A stretch of 23,076 nt of DNA from Bacteroidales bacterium (GTDB lineage Bacteria; Bacteroidota; Bacteroidia; Bacteroidales; UBA932). The position numbers were made by a program, and so were the translations under genes. The notes below the pieces were generated by a model. That model saw nothing but the letters and a program-made list of their open reading frames with translations, was not told the DNA's origin and searched no databases. The stretch lies in NCBI GenBank assembly GCA_016283985.1, contig JAEENZ010000244.1, positions 1-23,076 on the forward strand, in the 5' to 3' direction. Of the stretch, positions 22,263-23,076 are shown piece after piece (position 1 is the first letter of the stretch; each line of letters opens with the position of its first letter).

Positions 22263-23076
22263 CTATCCGCAGTAGAAATACTGTGCCACAAGCCTGCGCA
22301 TCAGCTTGGTGTCGCCGCGGGCCTCACCATGCAGGGACTCGTCGTGATATGAGCGCAGTGCCTTGATGATACCGTCGATCATGCGCGGACGGAACACGTC
22401 CGCATCCTCATAGACCGAACGCACCTTCTCAAGGCAGTCGGCGCTCTCCATGCAGCATGTTGGAAGTTGCTCCAGGGTTGCAAGACGTGCGGCATTCTCT
22501 CTCTTGTGGATGTCCATGTCCACGTACTTCTCTTCCGCGATTCGGAGAGCCTCCTCACGGGGCATTTCAAGTCCCTTCCTGGCAGCCACACAAAGACCGG
22601 CCATCAGCTGATAGATATCCGCGGAGCAGTCGGGACTGCGCATCTCGAAAGTCTGCTTCGCGGTAATGTCGTGATCCGCCTGCTGCTCAAGCGGATTGGC
22701 CTTGGAGCACATGTCCGTGCCGGAACTCCAGCCAAGGGGCACGCGCACAAGTGCGGAACGGTTGCAATCCCCCCAGCAAACATTAGTGGGAGCCTCCTGA
22801 TGGGGAACCAGACGGAAATATGAGGTAGGATTCTTGTTTCCGAACGCGGTGATGGACGGGGCCATGTCCATGAGCCCGGCGATGGCGCGGCGCGCCTCCT
22901 CGGAAAGTTTGCCGTCCGGGCCCAGCGTGACGTTCCGGCCATCCTTCATCAGGCGCATGTGTATGTGCATGCCGGATCCGGCCTTGCCGGTCGTGATCTT
23001 CGGAGCGAAACTTACGTCCAGCCCATACTTGTAGGCCAGGTTGCGGATTACCCACTTCGCAAGCAGGAGCTGGTCA
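22263..23076 (-). CDS. glnA: Glutamine synthetase, C-terminal part (5' end outside the window)
   Basis: The last 270 residues of a glutamine synthetase catalytic domain, which makes glutamine from glutamate, ammonia and ATP. The frame begins DQLLLAKWVIRNLA and soon shows FAPKITTGKAGSGMHIHMRL, the GSGMHxH active-site motif. It is followed by NPTSYFRLVP and NRSALVRVP, the family's substrate- and phosphate-binding segments. These are of the type I family pattern. HMRL replaces the more common HQSL, and no NLYDLP-type adenylylation tyrosine is seen, so it is a divergent or GS-like member rather than the E. coli-type regulated form. The C terminus is RRLVAQYFYCG. Type and exact substrate remain uncertain without the N-terminal part. 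Confidence 0.85.
   Translation of the reverse strand, partial: DQLLLAKWVIRNLAYKYGLDVSFAPKITTGKAGSGMHIHMRLMKDGRNVTLGPDGKLSEEARRAIAGLMDMAPSITAFGNKNPTSYFRLVPHQEAPTNVCWGDCNRSALVRVPLGWSSGTDMCSKANPLEQQADHDITAKQTFEMRSPDCSADIYQLMAGLCVAARKGLEMPREEALRIAEEKYVDMDIHKRENAARLATLEQLPTCCMESADCLEKVRSVYEDADVFRPRMIDGIIKALRSYHDESLHGEARGDTKLMRRLVAQYFYCG

Overview
The window looks like ordinary chromosome of a fairly GC-rich member of the Bacteroidota, most likely order Bacteroidales. The evidence is repeated promoter elements of the form TAnnTTTG upstream of genes, in several cases with TTTG about 20 bases further upstream. Shine-Dalgarno sequences are nearly absent. There is a short primary sigma factor without region 1.1, and a tmRNA whose tag ends in YALAA. 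Genus cannot be fixed from this sequence alone. No CRISPR array, prophage, insertion sequence or plasmid gene was found.

Layout. Bases 1-402 (minus) hold the N-terminal part of an ABC transporter ATPase, divergent from a tightly overlapping plus-strand operon at 484-4596: holA, a stand-alone HsdR_N-type nuclease-fold protein, a CCA-adding-type nucleotidyltransferase, a XerC/D-type recombinase, and a ribosome hibernation factor. tRNA-Ser(GGA) follows with its own promoter, convergent with tmRNA (ssrA, minus, 4751-5144). Next come a two-part family 2 glycosyltransferase (minus) and, divergent from it, glpK-glpF (plus), which import and phosphorylate glycerol, then tRNA-Val(TAC).

From 8949 to 18531 everything is on the minus strand. 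Read in transcription order it runs: DegP/HtrA protease, primary sigma factor, argS, a small acidic conserved-looking protein, a ClC family protein with CBS domains, and tex. Gaps between most of these are 3-6 bases, so they form one long housekeeping cluster. A second transcript then encodes a small glycine-rich protein with one calcium-loop motif, followed directly by a polyprenol-phosphate mannosyltransferase-like enzyme.

Divergent from degP is dnaN (plus), followed by a DEDDh exonuclease and nhaA, whose start overlaps the exonuclease stop. The window ends with tRNA-Thr(CGT) and the C-terminal 270 residues of a glutamine synthetase, both on the minus strand. None of the three tRNA genes nor the tmRNA encodes its 3' CCA, so the nucleotidyltransferase in this same window would be essential for them.

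The most interesting points are: an intact-looking nuclease active site embedded in the holA operon; a divergent tmRNA tag; a ClC protein with isoleucine where the internal proton glutamate is expected; GlpF with NPV instead of the first NPA; a tRNA-Thr with two stem mismatches; and several perfect inverted repeats at promoters. None amounts to a clearly new system.
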